This document shows positions 1-9,972 of a stretch of 64,000 bases of DNA, piece after piece. Position numbers and translations under genes: made by a program. This DNA is from Bradyrhizobium sp. CCGB01 (lineage in GTDB: Bacteria > Pseudomonadota > Alphaproteobacteria > Rhizobiales > Xanthobacteraceae): the NCBI RefSeq assembly GCF_024199795.1, contig NZ_JANADK010000001.1, positions 1,674,001 to 1,738,000 on the forward strand, given 5' to 3'. The stretch's first letter is position 1. Every line of letters begins with the position of its first letter. The notes under the pieces were generated by a model. That model was not told the DNA's origin, ran no database searches, and saw only the letters and a list, made by a program, of their open reading frames with translations.

Positions 1-343
1 GCTCGTCTTCGACTCCCGCATGCCAGCGTTCTCTGAGACGATGCTGAGGAGATGATGCCAAGCAGAGACGCTCATGATGCGCAACCACATCGTCGACCAA
101 GTGACTCATTTCACCAAGCCGACAGCTTGCTGATGCTGCTGTGCGTATATGGGCTAATGAGGCGGAAATGCGTACGCCGGGACGGTTCCGAGACGACTGT
201 AGCGCTTCTGAATCAAAAACATAACCGATGATCATGAATGACGCCTGAGCCGCGCGGTCTCGATGGACGCGGCGGCACGATGCTGCCTGCCTCGGACCGT
301 CGCTCTTCTTCACGCAAAGCCCAGTTCTTGAGGGACAAACAGG
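1..343. other. No recognisable gene
   Basis: I see no convincing coding region here. Short open stretches exist, but none carries a motif or ribosome-binding site that I can defend. It is probably decayed DNA continuous with the pseudogene that follows. Confidence 0.5.
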
Positions 344-865
344 ATGACTGCGACAACAATCCGGTCAAGTTCGCCTTCTGGGCCGGCCTCATGATTTCGT
401 CGATCCCGCAGCGCACTAGCTGGGATATTGATTACAATCGCAAGCTTGCCCGGATCGCCGAGAAGGGTAGTTTCGACTATGCCTAGAACCAGATCAGATT
501 CACCGCAGGTTATGGCGCCGACACGAAGCGCGAGCCCGTCAGCTTCTCCCACCCGCTCCTTGCCGCGACCGAAAAGCTCAAAGTTGTTGCCGCTCTCCTT
601 CCGGGCCTTGGAATCCGGCGCTGGCCGCAAAGCAGATGGCGACGATCGACCAGCTCACCAACGCGCGCGTTGCGGTCAACATCGTCTCAGGCTGGTTCCG
701 GGGCGAATTCTATGCGATCGGCAAGCCCTGGCTGGATCATGACGAGCGATAGCGCTGATCGGAGAAAGTTATCACCGCCCTGCGCGGGCTCTGAACCGAG
801 GAAACTTACAAGCTGATGGGCGACTTCTATCGGTTCAACGACTATTCGCTCAGGTGGTCGGCCTC
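344..865 (+). pseudogene. SfnG-like FMNH2-dependent sulfone monooxygenase remnant
   Basis: Fragments in different frames line up in order with the N-terminal half of dimethylsulfone monooxygenases of the luciferase-like family. KFAFW and IPQRTSWDIDYNRKLA occur near 365-450. RFTAGYGAD and SFSHPLLAATEKLKV occur near 495-585 in a second frame. GDFYRFNDYSL occurs near 818-850. At least three frame changes separate these pieces and the C-terminal half is missing, so no enzyme can be made. The intact family oxidises organosulfur compounds with reduced flavin. The nearby acyl-CoA dehydrogenase and LivF remnants suggest that a small sulfur or carbon scavenging cluster once stood here. Confidence 0.75.
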
Positions 866-990
866 GCGCACCGCGTACGCTTGTCCGATAATGTCTGCTC
901 CTTTCCTCTCCGGAACGTTCATGGCGCACTTGCGTCCGGCGCGTCCTGAAATGGAAGCGGACGCGGAAAGCTTTCAGAGTCGAAGTTGCG

Positions 991-1332
991 TTACCATTTC
1001 CACGTATCGGGGCTCGTATCGGTGGCAAGTACCCGGATTCCGTGATCGCTGATGGTGACAATGGCATAGGTGTAGCCATCGTCACAGTTCAGCTGGTACT
1101 CCCCGTCCCCGTGCGACCAGCGCCAATAGTTCCGGCTGCCGCTGGAGGGATAAAACTGTTTTCGCAGCGAGCCCTTGCCAGGCTCAAGACCATTGACGTC
1201 TAGTTTGATCTCGTTGCCGCTGCTTCTCCACAAAACATGGCCCTTCAGCTTTTTTTTGGTCAGATTCACCACGAAAAATTCGTGCTTTCCTTGGCCCGAT
1301 TGCCCCCTTTTTGTACTCTCTTTTGTTCTCAT
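991..1332 (-). CDS. Hypothetical small basic protein (113 aa)
   Basis: This is an intact 113-residue frame with no domain I recognise. The N-terminus is rich in Lys and Gln. The middle has alternating strands typical of a small beta protein (FFVVNLTKKKLKGHVLW, then YWRWSHGDGEYQLNCDDG). Supporting evidence that it is a real gene is a diverged partial copy of the same protein at 3920-4050, where similarity follows the reading frame until a frameshift. It is divergently paired with the decayed gene at 1548-1768, and the two share an intergenic region that is also duplicated. No signal peptide is evident. Confidence 0.55.
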   Translation of the reverse strand: MRTKESTKRGQSGQGKHEFFVVNLTKKKLKGHVLWRSSGNEIKLDVNGLEPGKGSLRKQFYPSSGSRNYWRWSHGDGEYQLNCDDGYTYAIVTISDHGIRVLATDTSPDTWKW

Positions 1333-1547
1333 CGCCGACCCTCATGGCCTCTCCTTCGCGCGCGAGAGACTGATTCGGCGGAGAATGATAGGGTAACACT
1401 GTCGCCTCAACTACCTAATCCGGTGGGCTGGCATTCACATGCAATCCGCACTTCGCCTATCGCTTTTGCGCATCTCATAACGGCGACTTCAAATTGGCCC
1501 CAGCGTGAGCCGCGCTCGTTGTTGGGACAACGCAAACGCATAGCTGC

Positions 1548-1768
1548 GCATGAGCGTGGAATGCGAGATGCGAAAGGTCTTCGGCGGCCAGATCTATCTG
1601 CTACAGGCGCTGCGCTTGAGCGGAAGGCCAAAGCGAGACGTTTTACCCGAAAGCGCAAGCGTTGCATATGATGACGATAAAAGCGCAAGACGTACATTCA
1701 TCGAGAAGACAGTTCTAATCTCCGGTCTGCCCGTGCTCGCACTGCTTGCCGACTCGTACATGCCTTAG
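1548..1768 (+). pseudogene. Decayed copy of the tail-anchored protein at 3464-3679
   Basis: The start region reads RGMRDAKGLRR in one frame, matching RGMRDAKELRR of the intact copy. After a frameshift the C-terminus continues as SARRTFIEKTVLISGLPVLALLADSY, aligning with the tail segment ERRAVINRTMIICALAALALFAVWYIA of the intact copy (only parts compared). The hydrophobic C-terminal anchor is therefore still visible but disconnected from its N-terminus. Confidence 0.65.
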
Positions 1769-2129
1769 CGAATTCAGCCCAATGTCCTTGCCTTTGCGAC
1801 CGCCCTGTCGTCTGCCTTTAGGCTCGCTGAGCCGTGTCATGAGTCGCTGGCGTCGAAGCCATGTTCCGGCAAGAACACCATAGGATCGTGGTCACGGAAG
1901 AGTGACGATCTGAATATGGCTATCGGCCCAGCTGTCTTCGGCGATCTGCTGCAAATGGCAAAGGTGCTCGCCTGAGCCTGCTTCTAATCGGATTGCATTC
2001 AACGAGGTCTTCAGTCGGCTTGCGAGCCAATAGAGGCGAGTCCTTGAGCCTGTGCAGGAGGGACCAGTCACGCTGTGGCACTCCGGGCTGACTTGGACGG
2101 CGAGCAGCAGTTGACGTGATAGGCCGCAC
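1769..2129. other. No recognisable gene
   Basis: There are open frames on both strands but none with recognisable motifs. It lies between the duplicated segment and the LivF remnant and looks like decayed DNA. Confidence 0.4.
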
Positions 2130-2380
2130 ACCCGCGGCGGCGGCTGTTGCTGCTCGACAGGCCGTCGATGGCCTCGCCCGCTTGTCGTTGAGCTCCTCTT
2201 CCGAGCACTCGAGCAGCTAAACAAGGAGCTGTGCCCTCGATCCTGGTAGCTGAACAAAATTCGACGTGGCGCTACGCTGTTCCGATTGCGCGGTCGCCCT
2301 TGAGGAACCCTGGCGCAACACTCGCCTCGCGCAACGCTGACGAGATCAAGGCGTTTTACCTCGGCGGCGCACTGCACGTC
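2130..2380 (+). pseudogene. LivF-type ABC ATPase C-terminal remnant
   Basis: A degenerate Walker B region is readable near 2141-2175 as RLLLLDRPSM, followed by APLVVELLF-like residues and EQLNKEL. After a frameshift comes SILVAEQN (near 2237-2260), and then NADEIKAFYLGG (near 2336-2375). These are the ordered C-terminal landmarks of branched-chain amino acid ABC transporter ATPases (LLLDEPSxGLAP, LVEQN, FYLGG). In-frame stops and missing segments show it is dead. Another LIV transporter relic, livK, lies at 31310. Confidence 0.6.
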
Positions 2381-2499
2381 GGAAAAACAGTGCCTATGCA
2401 CGCCCGCTGCTTGGATTCGCGAGAAAAAGGGCCGGACTGACAATGGGAACAGCCAAGCTGGCGCACAAGTCGATCAAGTCCGCATGCTGCCATCGATGC

Positions 2500-3240
2500 G
2501 ACCGTGAGAGTCCATGCCGATAGCAATGATCTCGAAAGCCGCTTCGCCAAAGAGAATCTAACGGCCTTGGCGGATGCGGGGTGGACCGGCATTCTGAACG
2601 AAACCCGCTTGGGCGGCCTTGGGCTTGGCCATGTCGATTTTGCTGAGCTGCCTATCGTATCGGTCAGCATCGACAGGCCTAGCCTACGTCATGCATGTCG
2701 GCGCGGCTCAGACCATCAATCTATGGCACCGACGACCAGAAGGAGCGCTGGCTGAAGGCGGAGAACGGCGCGTTGTTGGGCACATATTCGACCAGCGAAC
2801 GCGCGACCGGCGGACACTGGTGGTATAATCTGTCAAAGGCGTCGCGTGATGGCGGCGAATATCTTCTCGATGGCAAGAAATCATTCACAACGAGCTCCGG
2901 TCAAGCCGACCTCTATGCGGTTCAGACACGCGCGCCCGCCGTAGGACCAAGCCGACATTGTCTTCTTCATCGCGGACGGCAGATCTCCCACGAAACGAAA
3001 ACTTGGAACGCCCTCAAGCCGAAAAGGCAAATCCTGATCCCGCTAAGGGAGTTCAAGGTGCACGGCGCCGAGGTCACGAATCAGGTCGCAGCCGCTGCAC
3101 TGACGGTGACAGGAGGTTACGGCTATCACCGAGGGCCGAGCGAACGTTCCTTCCGCGGCTCTCGTGCAGCCACTGCATGGGGCCGTCTAACATCATCGCT
3201 CGGGACTGGATTGGCAAACCGCTGGTCGGCCGCCGCTTGA
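2500..3240 (+). pseudogene. Acyl-CoA dehydrogenase-like flavoprotein, multiply frameshifted
   Basis: Readable landmarks in order are RFAKENLTALADAGWTGI near 2535-2590, GLGLGHVDF near 2620-2645, GTDDQKERWLKAENGALLGT then TSERATGG near 2730-2815, YLLDGKKSFTT and SGQADLYAV near 2860-2920, and LTVTGGYGYHRGPSERSF near 3100-3150. After another frameshift the terminal SNIIARDWIGKPLVG is found near 3185-3230. This order is that of acyl-CoA dehydrogenases such as the SfnC/DszC-like group. At least three frame changes inactivate it. It fits with the sulfone monooxygenase relic at 344. Confidence 0.75.
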
Positions 3241-3463
3241 GCTGTTCTACGAAGGGAGAATAGTTCGAACGCCGCATAGCGATACTCTTAAGGATCGGTC
3301 CCGTGCATGATGGGCGGAAAGGCAAGGATTGGCAGTCGCTATGAGCTCGCGCTACCAGCTGCGACGGACGTCGACAATCGCTTCCGCCCAAGAACCTCCG
3401 CATGCTCCCGGTATCCGCTTCTTGGCCTGTTCGCCGGCATTGGCAGCCTGAGATTTCCATCGC

Positions 3464-3679
3464 CTAGGCAATGTACCAGACGGCAAATAGCGCGAGCGCG
3501 GCAAGAGCACAGATGATCATTGTCCTGTTGATCACTGCACGTCTTTCGATTTTGTCGGCCGCATATCCGCAATCGCGAGCAATCATGAGTAACTTGTCTC
3601 GTTCAAGATCTCTCGTCGATCGCTCGGATTCCGCCAAATAGATTCGTTCCAGACGCCGAAGTTCTTTCGCGTCTCGCAT
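3464..3679 (-). CDS. Hypothetical tail-anchored small protein
   Basis: This is an intact frame of about 71 residues from the ATG at 3679; an upstream ATG at 3706 would add nine. The N-terminal two thirds are charged and probably helical (RDAKELRRLERIYLAESERS). The last 20 residues form one hydrophobic segment (TMIICALAALALFAVWY), so a C-terminal membrane anchor is likely. The decayed paralogue at 1548-1768 preserves both halves. Function unknown. Confidence 0.5.
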   Translation of the reverse strand: MRDAKELRRLERIYLAESERSTRDLERDKLLMIARDCGYAADKIERRAVINRTMIICALAALALFAVWYIA

Positions 3680-3919
3680 TCCGCGCCCATGCACAGCCAT
3701 GCACACTGCCCCAATTCAACGCGATTCCATCGGACCGACTCGAAGTCGCCAATATGTACTTGAAATCTACCCACCAAGTGAGGACTGTATGTGAATGCGA
3801 GCCTACTAAATCAGGTAGTTGAGACGACAGTGTTACCTTGGCAGTTTCCACGAAAACTCGTCTTCGCGCGGAGGCAAAGACCTGAGGGGCTCTGACGAGA
3901 AGCAAAGAGAAGGCGCAAT

Positions 3920-4050
3920 ATGAAGCAACGAAAGGCGGATAAAAGCACGAATCGTTCGTGGTGAGTCTGACTAAAGGGCGAAAGGGGCATTTCTTGTGGA
4001 AACGAGCGGCAACGAGATCAAGCTCGATTTGGTTGGCGCTTCAATTGTCC
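3920..4050 (+). pseudogene. Truncated copy of the 113-aa gene at 991-1332
   Basis: The DNA from the ATG at 3920 follows the start of the minus-strand gene at 1332. AAAGCACGAATCGTTCGTGG here corresponds to AAAGCACGAATTTTTCGTGG there. SLTK and KGHFLW correspond to NLTK and KGHVLW. After a frameshift, SGNEIKLD is found in another frame. Similarity ends by about 4050, so the C-terminal half is absent. Confidence 0.65.
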
Positions 4051-4606
4051 TAAACGCTCGCTCGCCCGTTCTGTAGTCAGAGCCGGAGTCGCCCATAGCC
4101 TGCGCTCAGCGCAATTGTAACATGGCCGCGGCCGCTTCGGTCACTCGTGCAATTCACCAAAGCCACGAAGAGAGCTCTTGACGAACAAAGCGCTATGGAG
4201 TTCGCCCCGGGGGGGTCTATCTTCGCAACACCGCGACGGGCACATTGATGGTCATTGGCAACAACAACAGGCTTGCTCGATCTCCGGCAACTCGCGCAAT
4301 CGAGCAACGGTTCAGCGCGATGGACAAGCCTTAGATGGATACGATGCGGCTGAAACCGTCATCAACCGAACTGACTTCATAAGAAGTGACATGGAAATCG
4401 TTCTCACGGCCGCATGCCGTGGATTTCCCGTGCGCGTGTGGGCTACAACGCAGATCATCACGTTGTGGCATCGCCATTGTACGCCGCTCAGACTCCCATG
4501 ACATCGCTCGATGTTACAATACGCACGGTTCCACGCTGCGGATGGCCTTGATGCCAGTAGGAGCTTTTGGCTAAAATCGCGTGGGTTCAGATTGGAGTTG
4601 CTGTGG
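4051..4606. other. No recognisable gene
   Basis: Six-frame reading gives only short unconvincing frames, with no motif, hairpin or repeat that I can support. Confidence 0.4.
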
Positions 4607-4811
4607 GTGGCGTTAGGTACTGTGAAATGGTTCAATCCGACTAAGGGCTATGGTTCATCAAGCCAGATGATGGCGGCCGTGATGTCTTTGTGCACATTCG
4701 TGCCGTTAAAAAGGCGGCTACACCGCGCTGGCAGAGGGTACAAAGATCAGCTACGAGATGATAGCCGGACGTTCTGGCAAAATGTCCGTCGATAATCTTC
4801 GGCTTGGATAG
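4607..4811 (+). pseudogene. Cold-shock protein (CspA family), frameshifted
   Basis: A GTG start is followed by ALGTVKWFNPTKGYG, the RNP1-containing N-terminus of CspA-family nucleic acid chaperones. A one-base deletion near 4649 shifts the frame. The next frame reads IKPDDGGRDVFVHI (the RNP2 equivalent) and a second deletion near 4715 precedes YTALAEGTKISYEM and GRSGKMSVDNLRLG, ending at TAG 4809-4811. The order and total length match a complete 68-70 residue Csp, so it decayed recently by two small deletions. Confidence 0.85.
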
Positions 4812-6216
4812 TCTTGCTCGCGTAAGCAAAAAGCAACCGCGCCATGGTCGTTCTGGCGCCGCCTCCGGCTGGTCCGCGAGGCGGAGGTTCGGCCTCAGCA
4901 TCAGCATATCTTCGCAGAGCGGCTGAGTCCGGATTCTTATCTGGCACTTTATTGCTAGTGCCCCTATAGGGCGGCAATTGTCTGGGTTGCTTGAACGGGT
5001 GACTACGCTGAAGCATTCTAAACGCTGCTTTTGCCTTGAATGTGGGCTCGCCGTGAACGGGAACAAGGCGCCTCGATGGGCAGGCTAGCTTGAAATAGAA
5101 TGCATCCCGAATGGACTCTTGAGGCACGCCGCTCGTTTTGCCGATTCGCGAACCAGACCGCTTTCATCAAGATTCACAGGTGGAGGATATTTTTTGGAAG
5201 CGGCATTCCTGGCGGGAGACATTTTTCGAAGGCGTCGGTGGGCGCTTCGCCCGAAGTTGCCGCACCTCAGATCTCGTGCCGGGGAGCGCCTGCTAGTTTA
5301 ATGCGATGAAATGCCGCGCACTCTCGCGGCCATTGGCGGAACTTCGGCGGCACATAGCTTATACTGCGAAGTTCTCCTCCGATTGCCCGCTACTATCTGC
5401 GCAACACGTGGAGCTACGCTGGCGCTGGAGACCCGGCTATCTCTTGAGATCCGTACTAAGGGGCGAATGGGATGGACGGCGCTGCGTGGCCTCAGGTTCG
5501 GGCGATCTTTCATCCACCGATGGGGCGCCGCAGCGTTCCTCAACAATCTGGAAGCCGCCTCCACAGCCATAAGCCGAACTGAATGGGTCATAAGATGGAT
5601 AAACATCGGAGATGCCCATCGCGTTCTTGGTGATACCAATACAGAGAAGGGGATACTTTGACGAGGCGTTGCAGGACCTGAAACATTCAGCAAAATCTTG
5701 AATGTCGCCTCGGAGTTGTCCACTCGGCTCTAGCGGGCGAGTGCAAGCTTGGGTCGGCGCGGAGACAGGAAATTTTCGCCATCAGTACTCCATGCGAGAA
5801 CGGGATCGAGCAGGGATGTGCGGAAATCAAACCTTAACGGGCGAGGCGTTCGTGCGGCATGGAGGACAGCGAATCCGGTCGTGCTCATCGTGAAGCCGAA
5901 CGGCAGGGTATCGAGTTCTCTAGTTGAGAGTACGTCAAAGTGCCATTTTCGATTGATTTCGTGTACGCCAGGATCGCAGCCCACATTAGCAGTGAGGAGC
6001 ATGAGCGTAGAGTATGGGAACCAAATGCTCGGCCGCGGTATTGGCTGCGTTGACGCGTTGGACCTGATCGGTTCGCTCTCCGAGGAATGTTATCGAGGTA
6101 CCGCCTGGCTGCAGTCAGAATCGCAAGGACTTGAACGAAATGGGCGCGGTCGTTTCTCGAGGACCGCGGTAGTCCTAAAATCTTCGCGGTGCGAGCGCCG
6201 AGGGGCGAGCGCTAGC
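4812..6216. other. Long stretch without a recognisable gene
   Basis: There are several open frames of 60-170 codons on both strands (for example 5749-6261 plus and 5298-5723 minus). None has recognisable motifs, a good ribosome-binding site, or a composition suggesting a folded protein, and they overlap one another heavily. I treat the region as decayed island DNA lying downstream of nolK. Confidence 0.4.
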
Positions 6217-7177
6217 TTAAATCTTCTTCAGTCCTCGTTTGATGTCAGAAAGGCTCGGTAAGCCTGCTGGATGCCGTCTTTCAGAAAGGTTTTTCGCGCG
6301 CCAGCCGAGCTCTGCGAGTCGGGTGACGTCGAGCAATTTACACGGCGCCCCGTTGGGCCGAGAGCTGTCGAAAGTGATCTCACCGCGATAGCCAACGATA
6401 TTTGCGACGACGCGGGCGAACTCTCCGATGGTGATGTCCTCTCCTGTGCCAGTTTCGACGAGCTCGGCGCCGGAATAGGCCTTCATCAGGTGTACGCAGG
6501 CATTCGCTATGTCATCCACATAGAGAAATTCACGGCGTGGCATGCCCGTGCCCCACACCACGACACTTTTTGCGTCAGAGATCTTGGCCACGTGAAAGCG
6601 GCGATCAGCGCTGCGATCACGTGGCTATGCTCGGGGTGGTAGTTGTCGCCTGAGCCGTACTGGTTGCTCGGCATCACGCTGATGAATTCGCTTCCGTACT
6701 GACTACGATAGGCTTTCACCATCTTGATGGCGGCGATCTTGGCAATTGCATGGGGCTCATTGCAGGGCTCGAGTGACCGGTCAGCAGCATGTCTTCGCGC
6801 AACGGTTGGGATTGCAAGTTTTGGATAGATGCGAGAGGAGCGCGGTCACATCAGCTTCTCGACCCCGTTGAGGTTCGCCGCGTGGACGACATTCGCGGCA
6901 ATCGCGATGTTGTCCTAAATAAGCTCGGCGCGCAGTGTATCATTTGCGACGATGCCGCCGACCTTGGCGGCAGCCAAGAACACGACCTGTGGGGGTGTTT
7001 GGACGAACCACCGAACACCTGAGCCTGATTGCGTAGATCTATCTCGCTTCGGTCCAAAGTGACAAGGCGCGCGTTTTCCTGCGCAAGCCGACGCATCAGC
7101 GCGGCGCCGACCATACCACGATGGCCGGCGACATAGACCGTCTGACCCCTCAGCTCAAACAGTGTTACGGCCACCAA
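6217..7177 (-). pseudogene. nolK: GDP-L-fucose synthase (fcl family), inactivated
   Basis: NolK/Fcl converts GDP-4-keto-6-deoxymannose to GDP-L-fucose, the donor for NodZ. The N-terminus is clear, with VYVAGHRGMVGAAL (Rossmann GxxGxxG) and RLVTLDRSEIDLRN. The reading then shifts near 7010, and a TAG interrupts the continuation of LRAELI near 6918. Later segments occur in other frames: EPCNEPYAIAKIAAIKMVKAY and SVMPSNQYGSGDNYHP near 6660-6760, then [20 protein letters not shown] and GRAKNL-like C-terminal residues to 6217. At least three lesions are present, so no product is expected. Its 5' end overlaps the 3' end of noeL, the usual noeL-nolK order. A second fcl elsewhere would be needed for fucosylated Nod factor. 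Confidence 0.9.
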
Positions 7178-8240
7178 CGGCCTCCCGCTTCGCCTCGTCC
7201 AGGTCGCTTGCTACCATCTCCTGCACGAGCTGTGCAAAGCTGCGCTTCGGCTTCCACCCCAGCTTTTGCCGTGCCTTGCTGGCATCGCCAATGAGGAGGT
7301 CGACCTCGGTCGGCCTGAAATAGGTCGGATCGATGCGGACCACGGTCTTACCGCTCCTCACATCGACGCCTGTCTCATCGACGCCCTTGCCGCGCCACTC
7401 GATCTTGCGGCCGACCTCGGCAAAGGCAAGATTGACCATCTCGCGCACCGACCGCGTCTCGCCGGTTGCGAGCACGAAATCATCGGGCCTGTCCGCCTGC
7501 AGGATCATGTGCATGCCTTCGACGTAATCACGTGCATGCCCCCAGTCGCGCTTGGCCTCGAGGTTGCCAAGATAAAGCGAATCCTCGAGACCAACCTCAA
7601 TGCGGGCGACGGCGCGGGTGATCTTACGGCTGACGAAAGTCTCGCCGCGGACTGGACTCTCGTGATTGAACAGAATGCCGTTACTGGCGAACATGCCGTA
7701 AGCTTCGCGGTAGTTCACCGTGATCCAATAGCCATAGAGCTTGGCCACGCCATAGGGTGAGCGCGGATAAAACGGCGTTGTCTCCTTCTGGGGAACTTCC
7801 TGAACCAGGCCGTAAAGCTCGGACGTAGAAGCCTGGTAGAAGCGGATCTCTTTCTCCAAGCCAAGGATCCGGATCGCCTCAAGAAGGCGCAGCACGCCGA
7901 TCGCGTCAGCATTTGCCGTATATTCCGGACTTTCAAAGCTAACGCCGACGTGGCTCTGGGCGGCAAGATTGTAGATCTCGGTCGGTCTGATCTGCTGAAC
8001 CAAGCGAATCAGATTGGTCGAGTCGGTCATGTCGCCATAGTGCATAAGAAATGGCACACTTCCGACATGCCGATCCTGATAGAGATGATCGACGCGCGCG
8101 GTGTTGAAGGAAGAGGACCGCCGCTTGATGCCATGCACGACATAGCCAAGCGACAGGAGATGTTCGGAGAGATAGGCGCCATCCTGCCCGGTCACGCCGG
8201 TGATCAAAGCGACACGCCGTTGAGAGTTTTGATTAGTCAA
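7155..8240 (-). CDS. noeL: GDP-mannose 4,6-dehydratase
   Basis: This is an intact 361-residue protein of the NAD(P)-dependent short-chain dehydrogenase superfamily. It makes GDP-4-keto-6-deoxymannose from GDP-mannose in the cytoplasm. The nucleotide loop [10 protein letters not shown] is near residues 15-24, and [16 protein letters not shown] follows. The catalytic YxxxK lies in [15 protein letters not shown] near 160, and [16 protein letters not shown] near 195 is characteristic of Gmd. Length is normal for the family. In this context (nodZ and a noeI-like gene in the same window, nolK directly downstream) it is the symbiotic copy feeding fucose to the Nod factor. No nod box was found in the 160 bases upstream. 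Confidence 0.92.
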   Translation of the reverse strand: MTNQNSQRRVALITGVTGQDGAYLSEHLLSLGYVVHGIKRRSSSFNTARVDHLYQDRHVGSVPFLMHYGDMTDSTNLIRLVQQIRPTEIYNLAAQSHVGVSFESPEYTANADAIGVLRLLEAIRILGLEKEIRFYQASTSELYGLVQEVPQKETTPFYPRSPYGVAKLYGYWITVNYREAYGMFASNGILFNHESPVRGETFVSRKITRAVARIEVGLEDSLYLGNLEAKRDWGHARDYVEGMHMILQADRPDDFVLATGETRSVREMVNLAFAEVGRKIEWRGKGVDETGVDVRSGKTVVRIDPTYFRPTEVDLLIGDASKARQKLGWKPKRSFAQLVQEMVASDLDEAKREAVGGRNTV

Positions 8241-9034
8241 GTTTCATCCTGGTGCAACCGAACCGATCGGCTTGCGCGTCCCTCAGCCCCCTCTGGCCGC
8301 GAGTACCTGGCGGGAGCTGCATCGAGCCGCGTCAAAACCACTTCCTTGATAAGGAATTGAGTGCTGAAGGACAATAGACATCTACAGCGATGATTTCGCA
8401 GCAGTTTTTGTCTGTCTCGGTGTTCTTGCCTGCCGGAAAGGCGGTTCAGAACAGCTGTGCCGGACAGTCCGCGTGGTGTCGCTAACTTCCTTGAACGCTA
8501 GGTGAGGATTTTGTGCGCCGATGCATAACTCCTTGGATCAATCAAAATCAGAATCCGCCTAGCAAGCAGTGTCGTCCAACCCTTCTTCTCGCACGATGGT
8601 TTGGGAGCCGTTAGGATGCAGGGACGGCCAAGCGGCATCGGATCAGGCCACGGCCAGCCATTTCCATCGCCGCCTTGTGCTTGGTTCCAAGCGAAAGCGA
8701 GCCTCCGCGCAGTGCCCTGCTGTCGTTCGAGGGAGCGAGGGGTAGCGTGAGCGCTTGCTGAAAAGAAATGGTCCCCAAGATAAAGCATTTCGAGGGCTGC
8801 AAGCCGGCATCGTTCAGGTTTATGCGCCAGCCTGAAAACTCGAACCGGAGTACGAGACAACGGCAAACGCGGTCGGATCCGAACGCGCCGCCATCGAATG
8901 ACGAGTTTGAACAAACGTCCACGGACTCTTTTGCAGGCGCAGAAGAAGCGTCAGACGATGCGTGAGTTATCCCACTTGAATTCAGGAACGCACGGTCCGT
9001 ATTATCATCATGGCAGAACCGGGGAGATCTCCAA
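8241..9034. other. No confident gene; one possible acidic orphan
   Basis: The only frame of any interest is 8768-8965 plus (65 codons), which has an acidic C-terminus (SNDEFEQTSTDSFAGAEEA). It has no clear ribosome-binding site and no family. The remainder holds nothing I can support. Confidence 0.35.
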
Positions 9035-9184
9035 ATGCTGGATACGGCTACCGCAGGGCTTCTGCGCGCTGTCCTCGAAGAGGTCTGCGCGAGCATTTCG
9101 CGCTATGAGACAGGCGTGCGCGCGCATGTCGCTGCTAAGCTTCTGGAAGCCGCCATTAGAGGTGAAACGATGCCCGACCGTTAA
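9035..9184 (+). CDS. Small hypothetical protein (49 aa) of a rhizobial type
   Basis: ATG to TAA encodes 49 residues beginning MLDTATAGLLRAVLEEVC and continuing SISRYETGVRAHVAAKLLEA. It is clearly amphipathic-helical and protein-like. Short orphans of this pattern are common in rhizobial genomes (from memory, not searched). It lies 80 bases before the winged-helix-like pseudogene, and the two may have formed a unit. The C-terminus (GETMPDR) ends abruptly, so it could be a truncated form of a longer family member. Confidence 0.55.
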   Translation: MLDTATAGLLRAVLEEVCASISRYETGVRAHVAAKLLEAAIRGETMPDR

Positions 9185-9263
9185 AAACAGATTGGCCTCG
9201 AAGCGCTTCGCGATGCACCGACGATGTGGCGGTAGGTGCGGACAAACTAGTTTCCCCACTCAG

Positions 9264-9579
9264 GTGAACTTCCAGGTTACCGTTCTAAAGATCCTTGTGA
9301 GCTACCCCGACGGTTTCGCGCCGATGGCTGAGCTTAAGAGCGACATGGCCATTCTGGCCACGAGCGGTCGAGACTGGGCCGAGCGCACCAAGAGAATGGT
9401 CGCGCGCGTCCCGAACCTCGACATTTTTTTCGCAGAAGCTTGTTGAGCGGGGCAATGGTGGCTGGCGCATCACTGAAAAGGGACGTGCCCTGCTCGATCT
9501 GATGGAAGCGCGTGCGGCCGCTGCGGAGGCGCCGCTCAAGACAAACCCATCTGTGCCCGCCCGCCGAAGCCGAGGATGA
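9264..9579 (+). pseudogene. Small winged-helix-like protein, single frameshift at a T7 run
   Basis: A GTG start gives NFQVTVLKILVSYPDGFA, then LKSDMAILATSGRDWAERT and ARVPNLDIF. The sequence then meets seven consecutive T residues at 9424-9430. Removing one T continues naturally as SQKLVERGNGGWRITEKGRA and LLDLMEARAAA to TGA 9577-9579. The restored protein is about 104 residues, with a helical N-terminus and a beta-wing-like GGWRITEKG segment, resembling small winged-helix proteins found in rhizobia. One homopolymer indel is the only lesion, so a sequencing error or phase variation cannot be excluded. Confidence 0.65.
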
Positions 9580-9972
9580 GCCGATCGGTCAGGGCCGATG
9601 ATCCAAGCCCGACGCCGCCCTATTATCCCTCTATCACTCAACCGAGTTCGTTCTCCGCATAGGGTAATCGGACTTACCTCGTTGGCGGATAAGCCGGAGA
9701 TCGGCTGAAGCCATCGAATAGTGCGCTCCCTGCGAGGCCTGTATCGTCCCGCGCTGGGCGCATATACCGACTGATGTAACGATCACGGAACGCACTTCGG
9801 ACAGACTCGATCGCTCTGCGCGACTACCCGCGTCTCACACCGAGAACCAGAAAACGCGTGTGAGGATGCAGGCCGTGGAGAACCCCCTAGAGCCGCCGGT
9901 AGCTTGCCTCTCGCGTGATGCGATTACGCCCAATTCGAATCCGCGGTCACACCGCGCCGCTCATGTCGTGGG
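9580..9972. other. No recognisable gene
   Basis: No frame longer than a few dozen codons has protein-like character, and no structured repeat was noticed. Confidence 0.4.

Larger units (their letters stand above)
991..1768. repeat. Inverted duplication, copy A
   Basis: This segment holds a minus-strand gene (991-1332), a spacer and a plus-strand gene remnant (1548-1768). It reappears in reverse orientation at 3464-4050. The spacers match closely: GGTAACACTGTCGCCTCAAC here against GGTAACACTGTCGTCTCAAC on the minus strand of copy B, followed by CTACCTAATC against CTACCTGATT. The copies complement each other: A keeps the 113-residue gene intact and B keeps the C-terminally anchored gene intact. 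Confidence 0.75.
3464..4050. repeat. Inverted duplication, copy B
   Basis: This is the reverse-oriented partner of 991-1768. It contains the intact tail-anchored gene on the minus strand, the shared spacer (about 3710-3919), and the decayed 5' part of the 113-residue gene on the plus strand. Similarity runs through both coding and spacer DNA, indicating one duplication of the whole divergent unit, followed by reciprocal decay. Confidence 0.75.

Noticed and set aside
4641..5127. Minus-strand frames of 126-141 codons
   Set aside because: They overlap the plus-strand cold-shock pseudogene and show no independent protein features.
8378..8396. Single ATC-N9-GAT upstream of noeL
   Set aside because: A nod box needs two such half-sites at set spacing; only one is present, so it is probably chance.
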